In this document: positions 46,716 through 59,160 of the stretch, one piece after another
How the letters are laid out: each line of letters begins with the position of its first letter
Position numbering within the stretch: position 1 is the stretch's first letter
From: Calycina herbarum
Taxonomy: Eukaryota > Ascomycota > Leotiomycetes > Helotiales > Pezizellaceae
Assembly: GCA_001414485.1 (NCBI GenBank)
Contig: LLEY01000054.1
Coordinates: forward strand, 124,001-188,000
Direction: 5' to 3'
DNA: 64,000 nt
Notes under the pieces: generated by a model
Told to the model about the DNA's origin: nothing
Seen by the model: only the letters and a program-made list of their open reading frames with translations
The model's database searches: none
Made by a program: the position numbers and the translations under genes

Positions 46716-48091
46716 TGTGGCTCGAAGGATGTGTGCGCGGACAATATGTTTCTTGGACTCGAATGCTGGAGCTGGGAACGAGCCCTGGTCTGGCAAGGCG
46801 GAATAACAAGTCGACGAATACGGAGGACCAGTGCAAGCTCAGAACAAGCTATTGTAGAATAAGGAGTTACAGAAAAAAGACAAAAGGGATTGTGCCCAGA
46901 AGGGTTTCGGTATACCAAATGAAAAGTGTAGGTACCGAGTAAAAGTCTTGGAAAGAATAATGAAGCTACTTACTTGAAAGCAGAGAGTTTTGGAAAGAGC
47001 TACCGGCGTTCCTGTGCGTACAACTCGTCTCTGGTGGACAACCAGGTTCGTACCTGCCTACCTCGCTCGTTGTTGTCTAGAACAACGAAGACAGGTGCGA
47101 ACCTGGTATTTACTCCCGCTTTTTCTGCCCACCGCGAGGCCTCGTTCTCATCAACATTTGGACACTCCAGTCCGGGAGTTCATTCCATCTTGATTCTCCT
47201 TAAGGAGCTGGAAAAACCAACCATGGGTTTTCAACTTTACCCCGGGCGTGTGGAATAACGAAACCCGGAAGGCAGGAGCAGTTAGACGGGATATGATGTT
47301 TCGTGCAGAACTTGAATAAGACAACTCATCGCAATTTACTTCATCACCGCACCATCAAATCGTTGCTGAACTCAACCTCATAACCTAATTGATTTCAATC
47401 TGAAGCATTGGGGTGGAATAAACAGGAAATTCGCTCAACCCTTCAGCGCCGGAAGATGTCACAAAGCAGCTCCATCTCACCGGCAGATTTGTATTCAACC
47501 GGACTGATGGAGTTACCGAAATGCTGACAAGCCCCCGCGGCCGCATCCGCATCCACAACCCCGCGCTCCTTCACAATAACAATTTCTTCTCATCAAACGA
47601 CGTCTGTTCTTCTAATTGTTCTCTGTTGTTTTTTGTTCACTTCCACGGTTTGATAGTCTGCAGATATCGGATCACAGTTGTTTTCGTGCTTCTAGACAAT
47701 GCTCGAATGGATGACGGGAAGTTGTCCTGGTGGTCTGATTCTCGAACCACCTGCTTGTGGCAAGATGAAAAGTTTCATCAGCAAACAGTACTTATCAGAT
47801 ATTCACCTCACCACCCCAAGGGGAACCCCGCAATGTCTCAATATATGGCTAAGTTGTGGAACCGGAAACGTGCAAGGGAAGCCTTATATCATCCAATAGC
47901 ACTATGTTCTATAAGACGCCAACCCCTCGGATGATGTTACGATCACCTCATGGCGGATTCGAGTGAGGTACAGGAAGTATATAGCTGTACTTCAGAAAGC
48001 AAACTCCTCTCCCTTTTACTCAAACCCCAAGAACCCAAGAATCCTTCAATACGATCATCTCAACATCTTCTCTAACTCAACAACTACAAAC
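46716..48091. other. Intergenic
   Basis: Probably includes unassigned 5' exon(s) of the E2-like gene near 46800-47260 on the minus strand (a TTTCAA^GTAAGT site lies at ~46975). Otherwise nothing supported. Confidence 0.4.
47041..47107. repeat. 67-bp hairpin (inverted repeat)
   Basis: ACCAGGTTCGTACCTG (47041-47056) is inverted at 47092-47107 with one mismatch. An inner CGTTGTT/AACAACG stem (47068-47074, 47081-47087) closes a 6-nt loop. It could form one long imperfect stem. Confidence 0.75.
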
Positions 48092-49094
48092 ATGTCGCAC
48101 GAAACCTACAAGAAAATCGCTGTCGTCGGAGTAAGTCTGGCACTCCAATTGGAATTTCCATATACTGACAGACCATCCACAGGCATCTGGAACTCTAGGC
48201 TCAGCAGTCCTGAAAGAACTCATCGACTCCCAACTCTTCGAAATCACCGTCCTCACACGAGAAACCTCCACCCACTCCTTCCCACCTGAAGTCAAAGTTG
48301 TCAAAGTCAACTTCGAGTCCCTCGATTCCCTCACAGAAGCCCTCACCGGCCTCGAAGCGGTGGTTTCCACAGTAGCAACCACCGCAATCGCCTCACAAAG
48401 ACTCCTCATCGACGCCGCAGTCAAAGCAGACATCAAACGAATCATCCCCTCGGAATTTGGCTGCGACCTACAAAATCCCAAAGTCCGCGCCCTACCCGTA
48501 TATGCTGGCAAGGTAGAAATCGAGAACAAGTTGAAAGAAATAGCACGGTCGAAACCTGTCAGCTACACATTTATCTACAACGGACCTTTCCTCGATTCCG
48601 GCCTTCAAGCCGGATTGTTTTTGAATTTCAAGGAACGGAAGATAAATCTCTATGATGGTGGCGACCAACCCATCAGTGCTACTCGTTTATCTACCGTTGG
48701 AAAGGCTGTACGAAGAGTTCTCACACATCCACGTGAGACGGCCCATCGAGCGATTTGGGTCAAGGATATCGATGTTTCCCAGAAACAATTGCTGAAACTT
48801 GCACAAGCATTGACACCTGGCGAGGAATGGCAAGTAACTGAAGTCAATACTGCCGATCTCGAGAAGGAATCCCTGGAACAGCTTGCGAGTAAAAATATCC
48901 AACCAATGACCTTTCTCAATCTCATATTCAGAGCTATCTTCTCACCGGACTTTGGAAATCAGTTTAAGCATAACCATAATGCTGTTTTGGGTATTAGGGG
49001 ATTGGAGGAGAAAGATCTGGAAGGTGTTGTGAGAGAGGCGTTTGCTTGGGAAGAGGTTGTAAAGAGTGCTACGGATGGCCCTTACCTTCCATGA
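48092..49094 (+). CDS. NmrA-like / isoflavone-reductase-like NAD(P)-binding protein
   Basis: Two exons, 48092-48130 (13 codons) and 48183-49094, give 316 aa. The intron splits the Rossmann motif, so splicing is needed to make KKIAVVGASGTLGSAVLKEL. Further family features are VVKVNFESLDSLTEAL, DAAVKADIKRIIPSEFGCD, the LPVYAGKVEIENKL stretch with the catalytic-type Lys, and YTFIYNGPFLDSGL. This is an atypical short-chain reductase/PCBER family member found in many fungal metabolite loci. Cytosolic; substrate not predictable. The neighbours do not indicate a pathway. Confidence 0.9.
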
Positions 49095-50914
49095 TGTTTT
49101 TATAAGTGGGCTTTCTATTTTAAAAAATTTGGGATTGGCGGTCGGAGGAAGGGAATGCTTTGCATGGTAAACACGGGCATCAGGAAATAATTCGGATCAT
49201 GGGGCGATGGAGTTTATTTACACATTCCACTTCTGCAATGAATAAAATGAGTTCTATTCAAAAACCAAAAATTATTCTTCACACCTGTTTCATGTTCTGT
49301 ACCAAGCGGATAAATACTTAACAGAGTGACACTATTGTAGGTTGCAAGTGTTGAGCAGAGTCTTCCTTTACCATTTGCAAAATTACATTTCGTGTTCGTC
49401 GCATATTCACTTAAACAATTCAATTATCCCAAACACTTCGCTTATTCTATTTCCATGAAACAAATTACCAAAGGTTTTTGAACGAAAGTTGTATATTAAC
49501 TTGCGGCCAATCATAATTCCGTCGAAAGTCTTGACTACTTCAAAGTCTAGACCAATTCTCGAAGTGCAACAAAAAGTACGAGGGACGAGCTATTAAATTA
49601 GCAGATGCGAATATTCACCATCTCTTCTCAAAAATAGACCGACTACTTTCAAGGCGCTGCAAAACGACGAGTTCATTCTGCTCCCCCTTTCCACCGGCTC
49701 CTTCACTCACGGGACCCAAACTTGTAACTTGAAAGTATCACCTGGCCAAATCCAAAAATCAAAAGGTAATACAACACCCGCACACTCTATTTCTCTTCTT
49801 CTAAATATAAAATAGTTCTCACCTCTCTCAGAGTCGCAAAAACAAAAGCTCTGTCTCATACCCCAACCCCACCCTTCACGGGGCCCCCTCACAATATCAC
49901 ACCAGAACAGTCCACCTCCGAAAAGAAGAAAAATCCATTCGTCAAGTTTCACTCTCCCAAATCGCGACTTGCAACGAAGATTCCAAAGTAGGAAGGTTAC
50001 CATGAAAATAGATTAAAAAACGATACAAACTTCACCGGGGTTTGTTGGTTGGTGTTCCAGATGTGAGGGAGGGGTCTAGTATTTTAGGCTAAAGCCGAGG
50101 GCTGTAAACCGTCGAGACCGTTGGTGGATCCTAGGTCGTGATAGAACACCAGCGGTATTTATTGTCGAACATAAACATTTGGAACATTTAAATACTTGGC
50201 TAAGATTCGGAAGTTGTTCCCTTTCTTGAAATCCCAAATTCAAAGTTAGAAACCAACGAGAGCGCTTACTTACTACAACGTTGTTTGTCCTTCGCGAGCC
50301 ATTTCAGGCAAGGGATATGGAATTTGGGGGCCAGGTCTGGAACTTACTAGGTTGGGGTTACAGTGAGTGAGCATGAAGGATTTGTATCGTTGTAGGAAAA
50401 TTACGAGCGTAATTTGAAGGGTGAGGGCATGTTATACAGCGTACGAGCTCACTGCTTGCAGCTCGCGTGTTTGGGGAGACTGATCTTGGCTCCTGGGGGT
50501 ATTTTAGTGATACTTGCTTTTAAATTGGGGGGTACGGAGTAGATATTTGGAATCAAGGACTTTCACATGTGAAGAAACCAAGATGCGCTGACTGTAATAT
50601 TGGATATTGGAGGGATTGAATTTATTGTTGTAATTTGGTCCCACTCTGTTGTAAAGTATAAATTGATTCCTCAGCGAGTAGGGGAATTTTGAAAACAGTG
50701 CGTTTATATATAATCCCGTCGCGATATGCGCCATAAAGTCCGTATCGAGATTCTGGTAGTTCTGACCATGAAAATCTCCCAAGATCTTGGTATCGATCCT
50801 ACCGAAGGATATAGGTAGGATTTCTCCTATTGTACACTCCGCATACCGAAATCCGGGTCCCGGAAGTACACAATTGAGAAGGGAGGTAACGATGCGTCTA
50901 CGCATCGAGAGATC
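49095..50914. other. Intergenic
   Basis: No supported gene. A 133-codon minus-strand frame at 50504-50905 starts in a small palindrome (GATGCGTCTACGCATC) and has no family-like content. Confidence 0.5.
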
Positions 50915-51799
50915 TCAATGACAAGCACTGTCCTTCGTAGCCGGGGTATCATTTCCAAACAACAAATATCCGACGAAAGCGCCAACTCCCATAGAAATCA
51001 TCACCCAACCATTATATGTCATGAATAATAACCTGTACATCAAACCATCAGCACACCCTTTTGCTAGGGGGATTTGGAAATTGGGGGGACTTACATCAAC
51101 ATAAAAGCGTAAAAGTTCTGGACAGCGTAAAAGAGTGCCTTGACAACATGTGCGGTTCGTGAAACTTCGGCCTGGTTCCGTCCTGACCATAGGAAAGGGG
51201 TTGTCTCAGTAATTGATTCTCCATCGATGAGGACGGCTGAGGGGTGCAAGAATTCTCAGCTTGTGTTATACTCTCTTATTTTCGCATAGAACAGCATGGA
51301 GTGTAAAAACAAGACAAGATAAATTCAATTGTAGGACAATACTCCCGCCCTCTTCTTGACAAATGTGTATGTATATGGTTTTCGCATTCGGTGATATTTG
51401 CGCATTCTTCCAAAGGAAAGAGATGAGCACTCACTTGGTGTATCCTGGACCTTCCTTGTAACCGCTCTTTCATATCTCCTGCTCATGGATCGGAGGGCTT
51501 CGTAGGCTGCTGTGAGCGCGACGACGGCGAGGAGGGAGAAGACTAGGCCGGGGGTGGTTTGGATGTGCCACCATCGGAAAACGAGGCAGAGATTGTTGGT
51601 GTTCCAGGTGAAGAGCATCTACGGGGAGTTACACGAATTAGCTAGAGTACTGAAGTGAGGGAAGGAGAGGATAGATGTCGCCAATTCCTTGGGAACGAGG
51701 GAGTATTACGCTCATGCTGCACATTGCAGCTTCGACAGGTGCACCATGGCCCATTGCGCTGTGGTCCATCTTGGAGTGATCCATATGTGAGTGATCCAT
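50915..51799 (-). CDS. CTR-family copper transporter
   Basis: Four exons, 51799-51710, 51618-51435, 51236-51095 and 51032-50915, give 177 aa. The short N-terminus is Met/His-rich (MDHSHMDHSKMDHSAMGHG), a copper-collecting segment, followed by MCSMSMLFTWNTNNLC. TM1 is QTTPGLVFSLLAVVALTAAY. TM2 holds the MxxxM motif (MLLFM) and TM3 the GxxxG motif (GAFVG), the two diagnostic CTR elements. The short length and N-terminus resemble Ctr2/Ctr4-like fungal members. Plasma-membrane versus vacuolar location is not decided. Intron 2 is ~198 nt, long for this locus. Copper-response elements in the upstream region were not identified. Confidence 0.93.
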
Positions 51800-53765
51800 T
51801 GCGTGCGAGTTCCGTCGGGGTTCTGGTATTTGGTGTTGATCTAGTGTACAGTTTCGAGGTCTGCTTTTATTGGCGCTTCGCGACGCTTGTTGCTGTTGCC
51901 TATAGTTTGGGGTTCGCGATGGTGTTGTAGAGAGTTCAAGATGGGGTGAAGAGGAATTGTATAGTGAAGTCGCTCGAGTACGTGGACTTGTGGTTTTGTC
52001 AGACGTATGCTGTCTCGAGTCCGTGATGCCTGCCGAGGCCAGAAAACCCGCTCAAAATTGCTCAGGGAGCTATGTCACTGGTCGGGTTTGTTAGTGGAGC
52101 AAGTATTTCACGACTCACTAGATTGTCTGATTATAAGTCAGACTTTGTCACCTGATATATGAAAACAAAGTTTGAATGAATTATTTTTTTGGTTTTATTT
52201 TGCAATGCGTAACGCGCTTAGCAATGCGAGACCAATTCCCCTTTTTCCATGTGACTTGTTGTGTGGTATACTCGCTATCTACTAGCTTACTGGGCAATCA
52301 TTGGCTTACTCGTGACCTTTCTTTTGGCCCCCAAATTTCGTTGGCTTACTTGTCTGGCCATTCGTCCTAAGGGAGACTTTTTATCAAAAAAACAAAATAT
52401 CATGGGGACAATGAGTTCGTAGAACCGGCAATTGATTACTCATTTGCTAGATGGATCTAAGTGAACCTTTGGGGACAGCAGGAGACAGTAGTGTATGAAG
52501 AAAACAGAAAGGTGCAGTACCGATTAAACGCATTATTTATCTATCTCATACCCACAAGATGAAGAGACCATCACACACGTCCCGTTTGCCAGGAAGGTAG
52601 ATACTTCAACTTGGAGGCTAGTTAAAAGAAGTCGACTACGCAAGCTCTCAATAGCGTATATCAAGCTTTCCCCAAAATCGACACTATAGTTAAAACCTCG
52701 CTTGCAAACTGTCGCCACACTGCATGCAAGTAAATTCCTAATCATGAAATATTGCCATATCCCGGTCCTTGACTGAAACCCATTGAGACACCCTCAACCT
52801 AGAACTTTCCAAAAGCTTGATGAAATGGGAGGTGAGTGTGAGTGTGGTATTACAATTGTAACTCGTAGGCATTGGTCACGCTTAAAATCCGGGAAGTGAT
52901 AGAAAAAAGTATGCCAACTTCACCATGCAGTAAAAAAATATTGAGTTGGGAATAGTAGGGTTGTCAAATAATAATATTCCATTCCAACGTAAGAAGTTCG
53001 AGTATCTGGAGCTTTTTTTTATTATTTTACTACATCGGGCTTCGAAACAGGGTACACCAAAATCTAAACTGTAGAGCTTTCGTCTACTTCCCCAAGAATT
53101 AGCTTTAGGTTTCTTCTCCTAAATTCCACGCTCCCATATATCGTGGAGCGTAGAGAATAAACCGTTGAAGCGAAGAACAATTTCTAATGGATATTTGAAA
53201 ATGGTACTGATATTGTAGTAGATTGACTACTTCCTTTCATACTTTTTCTCAAGCAGCAGGAAATCGAACTGCTCAGCAATACAAAAACTTCAGGGAATCT
53301 GAAGACGCGAAGAAAAGACATACACTTCATAACTTTTGATGAAGTAAGAGAAGTTAGTATTATTTTGCCATTTCTCAATTTTCATTACTTGAGTCTATCT
53401 CAAACAATTGCGAATATTGTTCAAGAGCTTTTGGGAGAATTAAGAAACCAAGTCTCCTATTCTCCTAGATCTCTCGGACAATACTTTTAATTATCCTAGA
53501 TCGCTTCGCACAATCGAAATGAAAGTTGGTGTTCCTAGAGGAATGCTCACGTCCCTTGCGTACTCATAATCATATATGTGAAGTGAAAGTATCAAATTCA
53601 GTTCGTCTTCATACAGCTTCACCCAGCTGAGTGAACAGAGCTCTTGAATTATACGACAGCTACAATAAAGTTTCGCGGCGTGCAAAGTGTAGCAAAACCT
53701 AGTACTCGTCCCTCACTCAATAGACACCCATGGTTCGTAAAAACTTCGTTCATATTTCTATAAAT

Positions 53766-53940
53766 CCGAACAGTATTCACTAATATATAATATGCGAAAC
53801 GGTCTAGGACAATTGATTCAATTGTACAAGGATACTTGAGATGGTTAAATTACTGTGAAGGTCAATCAGCCCAAGTCTTGTCATACAATTCAATTGTCCT
53901 AAACTTTCTCGGATATCATAATTTGGTGAATACCGTTCGG
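53766..53940. repeat. 175-bp imperfect palindrome (foldback element)
   Basis: The ~60-bp arm from CCGAACAGTATTCAC (53766) to AGGACAATTGA..CAATTGTA (~53826) is repeated inverted from TACAATTCAATTGTCCT (53884) to GTGAATACCGTTCGG (53940). A spacer of about 55 nt separates the arms. Mismatches are mostly transitions. No ORF and no obvious target duplication. Confidence 0.7.
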
Positions 53941-54117
53941 AAATGTATGAGATAATTAATTGCTACTTAGCAACCTTTCTTTTATATGATAAAGACGAGA
54001 ATGATTCAGAACAGAACGCGCTTTGAGATGATAGAATCAACCATCTCCCTCTGGTTGTTGAAAGCCCCAGATCCACTAGAATCTCATGGGATCTAGAATT
54101 CTACGTCCGCCTGAGGT

Positions 54118-54384
54118 TCAATTGATAGAACAGCTCTTCCAACACACGCGCAGATATATATTATACGAGGTTTCCCAATCTGGACTGCCATCACCAACAA
54201 AGTGAACGTTACAACCCCACATCTCACGATGAAACAAGGACCATCCTTCAATCCTTCCAAATTCGGAAAGAACGGCAATGGCGAAAGCCAACGATTGTGC
54301 CTTGCACTCGGTAATCGAATCGCGTGTTTCTTTGACATGAAAATCCCCGCATGTTGGTTGGTGCGATCCTATTTTGAGAATCAT
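54118..54384 (-). other. Possible small Cys-containing ORF or gene relic
   Basis: Opens with ATG at 54384 and runs 88 codons. It has four Cys and a globular-looking sequence (TCGDFHVKETRDSITECKAQ, HREMWGCNVHFVGDGSPDWE, LRVCWKSC). This pattern resembles the core exon of small secreted fungal proteins, but no upstream signal-peptide exon was found, so it may be a fragment. Confidence 0.35.
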
Positions 54385-56385
54385 GTTCCTCCTACCCCAC
54401 AATAAGAACGTGTACACTGCACAGCATTTCTTGGTTATCGATATGGAATCTTGATAGCAAGGATGGAATCTTTGCCAACCAAGAGATAGAGCGTAGGACT
54501 TGAAATGAAACCGAGAGGAAGGTGATTGATCTACGTAACAGCCTTCTAGAAGCTGGTGAAGGAAGGAAATTCGGTGTTGCCGAGGGAGAATGCGCACCAC
54601 AACTTCAAGCTGCAAGAAGGTTGCAAACACGGTAGATTAAGGCTGCGGCTCCAACACTTGGGAATGCAGATCACTCAGTATTTGTCCCAAGGCACAATGG
54701 AAGGTCTGGTGATGATGCCGGTGTGATTGTGAAGTAAAGATGAAGGATTGAAGGATCAGAAACAGGAGAAACTAAGGCCGGGAATTGTCCAATGGGCCGT
54801 TGCAGGTATTCATCGGTTCATCGCTACCCAGCACGTGCCCAGATCAGGCTGCTCCCGTAGGCACAGGGCATCTTGGCCTCTTGGGCCTGAGGTCGCAAAA
54901 TCAAACAATCAGACGAACGCGAACGCCCAATTGATCCCCAGACAGCGCAACTCTAGCCTGGAGAGACAAATTGCATCTCACTCTTACCACTCGGTATATT
55001 GCTTTGTTATCCGCTTTAAGCTTCAAGATGGGTCGTGGCCCATAGCATAGGGGTAGGCAAGGTCGGCCGTGGGCAGAAGGATTCGAGGGGTAACCTCTGA
55101 AGGGCTCGAAATGGGGTTGAAGAATCAACACCAACGCCCTGTAAGATGGCGAGAGTAAGTCCGCGACAGGTCTATCGTATCCCCAAACATTCTATTGCAA
55201 AGGGATATATCTTCAGTGTTCAGAACCATTGACAGAGAGCTCCTCGGATACTGAACATCGTCTCTTGCGTCAGATGGCAGATCAAGAAGCAGGAGGGGAA
55301 ATTCTCTGAGGACTTCGTCTGACAAAGGCTGAGGCACAGTACCGGACGCGACAGAACCCAATTTCCAGTGCATACCCAGGTACGAGGAAGCGGCCAAAGT
55401 CACAGTATTTTCGATTTTGCTCAATTTTACGCGCCTTGTTATTCTAAGGCCGTACGAACGGCAAGACGGGAGTCAGAATGTTACTACTCTATTCTATTCA
55501 ACAGCGAGGAATGCGCGCTGCTACAAACTTCTCCTCACCGCGGCTGATTTGGCTCATCAGCTCCGAAACGAAAGAAGCGAGAGACAACAAGGCTCTCTTT
55601 TAGCACTCGTCTAGTCTGCTCTCTACCAAACCCCTCAGCTGCCACTCAGGAGCCTCCACGGGCTTGTTACAAGTCACAGCCTGACAGGTACCACTGGAAG
55701 TACCCGCTGAAACGATGGCCATGAGGCTACGAGCTGCTCCAAAATCCGCAAAGCTGCAGCGTTCGCATGCGGGTTACTCCGGAAAGTCCAATGCAGCATC
55801 GCCATTGGCCGCCACTGCTTGGGACCTGAAGTCTGGGTAAACCGCCCCGTTCGACCCAACAACCCCTTGGTGTCAGCATCTTCTACTTGTCCCCTCACAA
55901 GGACGAAATCCCTCGAATCCTTCCATCTTTGTTGCATCTCCTATTCAGTATGTTTTTCGGGGAAACCTCCACGGCTGGCTCCAAGACCGATGCCGGCACT
56001 CACTTCTCTTTCTTCTCATTCGTCCAGTTTGGCTAAGCGAGCAGTCTGGAATGCCACATTCACATACCCAACACCTGGTTGGCCTAGATGATGGATGTTC
56101 TTGTAAGCATTCGAGACCTTGTCGTACTTTCCCAAGTGGGTGTATTGCTGAAAGGAAAAATCTCCGGGCCTGCAGTTTCATATCTGGTGGCGTCGAGTAA
56201 CAACGATCAGCTCTTCCATCCCAGGGGTGGACTTTGAGATGAGTATATGATCGAGGTGCTTTCCTCATTTCTTACTTTTCTTCTCATCCATCAGTCAGAT
56301 CCAGACACCTTCTACAGGTTCATTACATTCATTCATACACATTCATTCATTTTTAAGACGTCCAGTCTAGTCTCTCATCAACAAG

Positions 56386-57341
56386 ATGTCTTTCACTTCT
56401 GCATTTATCTTATTGCTTTCGCTTGCTTCTCAATCTTTGGCCCTTCCTGTAGAACAGCGCGCCGTAACAACATTTGACGACGGACAATGGCACCCAGCCA
56501 CTGTGGTCGCAGTAGCATCTAGCACTGCATCTGTCAAAGTTCCAACCACCGCACCAGTAATTGCTAGCGTAAAACCAACTGTTTCCACCAAGACTTCAGC
56601 CACTTCTTCTACCGCTACCGCTACCGCTGTATCAGGTGGAGGAGCTCCAGCTACTGGACCAGTGACTTATAAGAAGTTCAAGGGTGATGGAAGTGTAGCC
56701 CAAGGGTGGCCATCAATTTCACAATGGATTTCATTTGAAAATATGTATGTCAAAGTCGAACACCAAGTCATAACAACAAGATACTAATAACTTCTAGGTG
56801 GGCCCGCCAAAAGCCTATCATGGCAACCGCCTGTTCATCGCAAGGTCACACAGATAACTCCGAAACCGAGATTTCCCAAATCAAATCCGCCATTCTAGCT
56901 GAATCAGCTAGCAGCGGTGTTGATGCTCGATTTATCCTAGCCACCATTATGGAGGAATCTACTGGCTGTGTTCGTGTCAAGTCAACAACTTCTCCAGACG
57001 GCTCAGTTTTTAACCCGGGAATGATGCAAGATCACAACGGCGCTGGAACTTGCTTCAATGTGCCAGCACCATGCCCTGAATCTCAAATCAAGTTGATGAT
57101 CAAGGACGGAACTTCCGGTACCGCAGCCGGTGATGGGTTGAAGCAGGCTATTGCGAAATCTTCAGCAAAGGACGCCCAGGCTGTTTACATCGCGGCTAGA
57201 ATCTACAACTCTGGCTCATACCCTGGCGGACCACTCGAGAACACCTTGTCTGTTCAAGGTTGCTACTCTTCAGATATCGCAAACGTCATGATCGGTTTCG
57301 CAGGAGCAGAGAGCCCTTGCAGAACAGGCGAGGCTGTTTAA
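56386..57341 (+). CDS. Secreted lysozyme-fold-like (transglycosylase-type) protein
   Basis: Two exons, 56386-56744 and 56798-57341, give 300 aa. A signal peptide (MSFTSAFILLLSLASQSLA) is followed by a ~75-residue Ala/Thr/Ser/Val-rich linker likely to be O-glycosylated. The domain begins GDGSVAQGWPSISQWISFENMW, then VDARFILATIMEESTGCVRV, where the Glu pair sits as in SLT-type catalytic helices. It continues NPGMMQDHNGAGTC and YIAARIYNSGSYPGGP. This pattern recurs in many secreted ascomycete proteins with a lysozyme/transglycosylase-like fold. Cys spacing suggests disulfides. Whether it cleaves glycan is not known from sequence. Confidence 0.85.
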
Positions 57342-59160
57342 GAAGCTGAAACATTTCTTTCTTTTTACTATTTAAAAGCATGACGAGATACTCTGGGAGT
57401 TTGATTCGTTCCTCGGGATAGGACATTACCAAGGAGAAGCATTGGGATTGGGGCGACGCACGATTATATTCTTTTTACGAGGACTTGGAACATGATACCA
57501 CGGGGCGGGAATCTGAGGATTCGCATATTTTGGGGGAAATATGGAAGAGAGTGTACAACATTTACAAAGTGTGATTAATGGCTGCTGTCATTTACATATT
57601 TTGAGGATCTTCTTGTCCTGTACTGTATTTGTACTGCATTGAAGGCTAAATTGTACTATGGAATCTCAATCGTAATTGGTGGGAAAATATTCAGTTTTCT
57701 CTCCAGTCCTGGTTACCAATCGAAGTTTCAAGCCACATTGAAACACTCACCACGAATAACGAATGATGGTTGGGCAAGGCACGTATGGCCTATGTAGCTT
57801 ATGCACCTACACTATTTGAGAATTTGTTGCATATATGAAGTTTATTTAGGAGGTTAGGCACGAGAAACCACCCTGCAATTCTTTTGTTCTTTCCCCCGCT
57901 CCCATCACACTCAAAATAAAGACTAGTGCTCAGACTTCAATAGCCTCTTTTAAAATCAGGGCTGATACTTCTCGCGACTAAAAGTAACAAAAGATTCGCA
58001 TCGTATCCCGAAAACTGTCTCGGCATTGGGAGGAGGCAGGAAGAAGTGACGAGGGTGGCTAAACACACTGTGGATCACAAGCGGGGCAGCAGCAGGAGGA
58101 AGTCTTTTTAGTGCGAAGTCGTACACTGGGATTTGTGAGTGTGGTTTTTTGATAGGTTTGCTTCCATTCCTCTGATGCTTCTCTGGGCTATCTCCATTCC
58201 ACCTCCTATTTTAAAGCTCTCTTTAATCCAATTTTTCACCTCTCTTTCTCTCTCATAACTTGATCTAACCATAACCATATTTCTATACTGAGACTCTTGG
58301 AAAAGTGAGTGGAAAAATTGAGTACGAAGCATCCACTTGCGTGAATGAATGATGAAGCCCAGCTCTCCACACCCACTTCCTCAAATTTTCTACCCAATTG
58401 GGCTTTGTTCGAGTTCTCTTTTTTTGAAGTGTACCGTTGAGTACTGCACAGAAGACATCACCGCTGCGTCGAAACCCACTTCAAAGCTCGCAGTTTCATC
58501 ACTGAACATTCTCACTACATGCGACTCAAAAAGCTCCTCGCTTAAACCCCCCAATTTACCAGAACGAGGCAAACGATCTGCACAGCTATGGCTTGGTTCA
58601 TCTAGCGGTCCATCGTCAAGTTATCAACGGTCGGTTATCATCTTTACGGAAGAAGGAGACGAGTTCCGAAAACGATAATAACCAAAGTTCCAGAATTTGA
58701 AGAAAACGGGAAGCGAGGGTAGAATTAGGAAATGCAAATGAACTTGATTATAATTGCTTCTCAGAAAACTCTGTCACACCCTCGTCGAGTTCATGAATCG
58801 TATATACATTTTCACTTATCAACCCCAATCAAAAGTTGTCAAAGACATGAAGTGAAAGAAAGAAAAGGGAAATGGTAATGATGAGATTGTGCTGGGGCAG
58901 AAAGAGTGAATTCAAGTCGTCGTTTGAGACAAGTCATTAACGAGTCTGTCTTTCTGAAATTGACCTCGCTACGACCGTTGAGGTGAGTGCAGTATCCAAG
59001 TGATGATGGCATCGAAATCTCAACGAGCCTTTCAAGGGAGTAACATCAACGAAATAAATGGCACCCAAATGTCATGTACATAAAAACATCAGGTAAATCC
59101 CCTTTTCAGAAGCTTCACTACCATAGAGTTACACGTTCACATCTACCGAATTTTCGAGAT
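57342..59160. other. Intergenic
   Basis: No gene supported. A 109-codon frame at 58349-58678 is Ser-rich with no homolog-like feature. Confidence 0.5.

Larger units (their letters stand above)
51800..56385. other. Gene-poor 4.6-kb region
   Basis: 52900-54000 is AT-rich and decayed, with a foldback element (separate entry). 54000-54700 has one candidate short ORF (separate entry). 54700-56300 has normal composition but only short overlapping frames. Confidence 0.5.

Noticed and set aside
50504..50905. 133-codon minus-strand frame just downstream of the CTR gene
   Set aside because: Begins in a small palindrome, no domain-like pattern, lies in the expected 3' UTR of the copper transporter.
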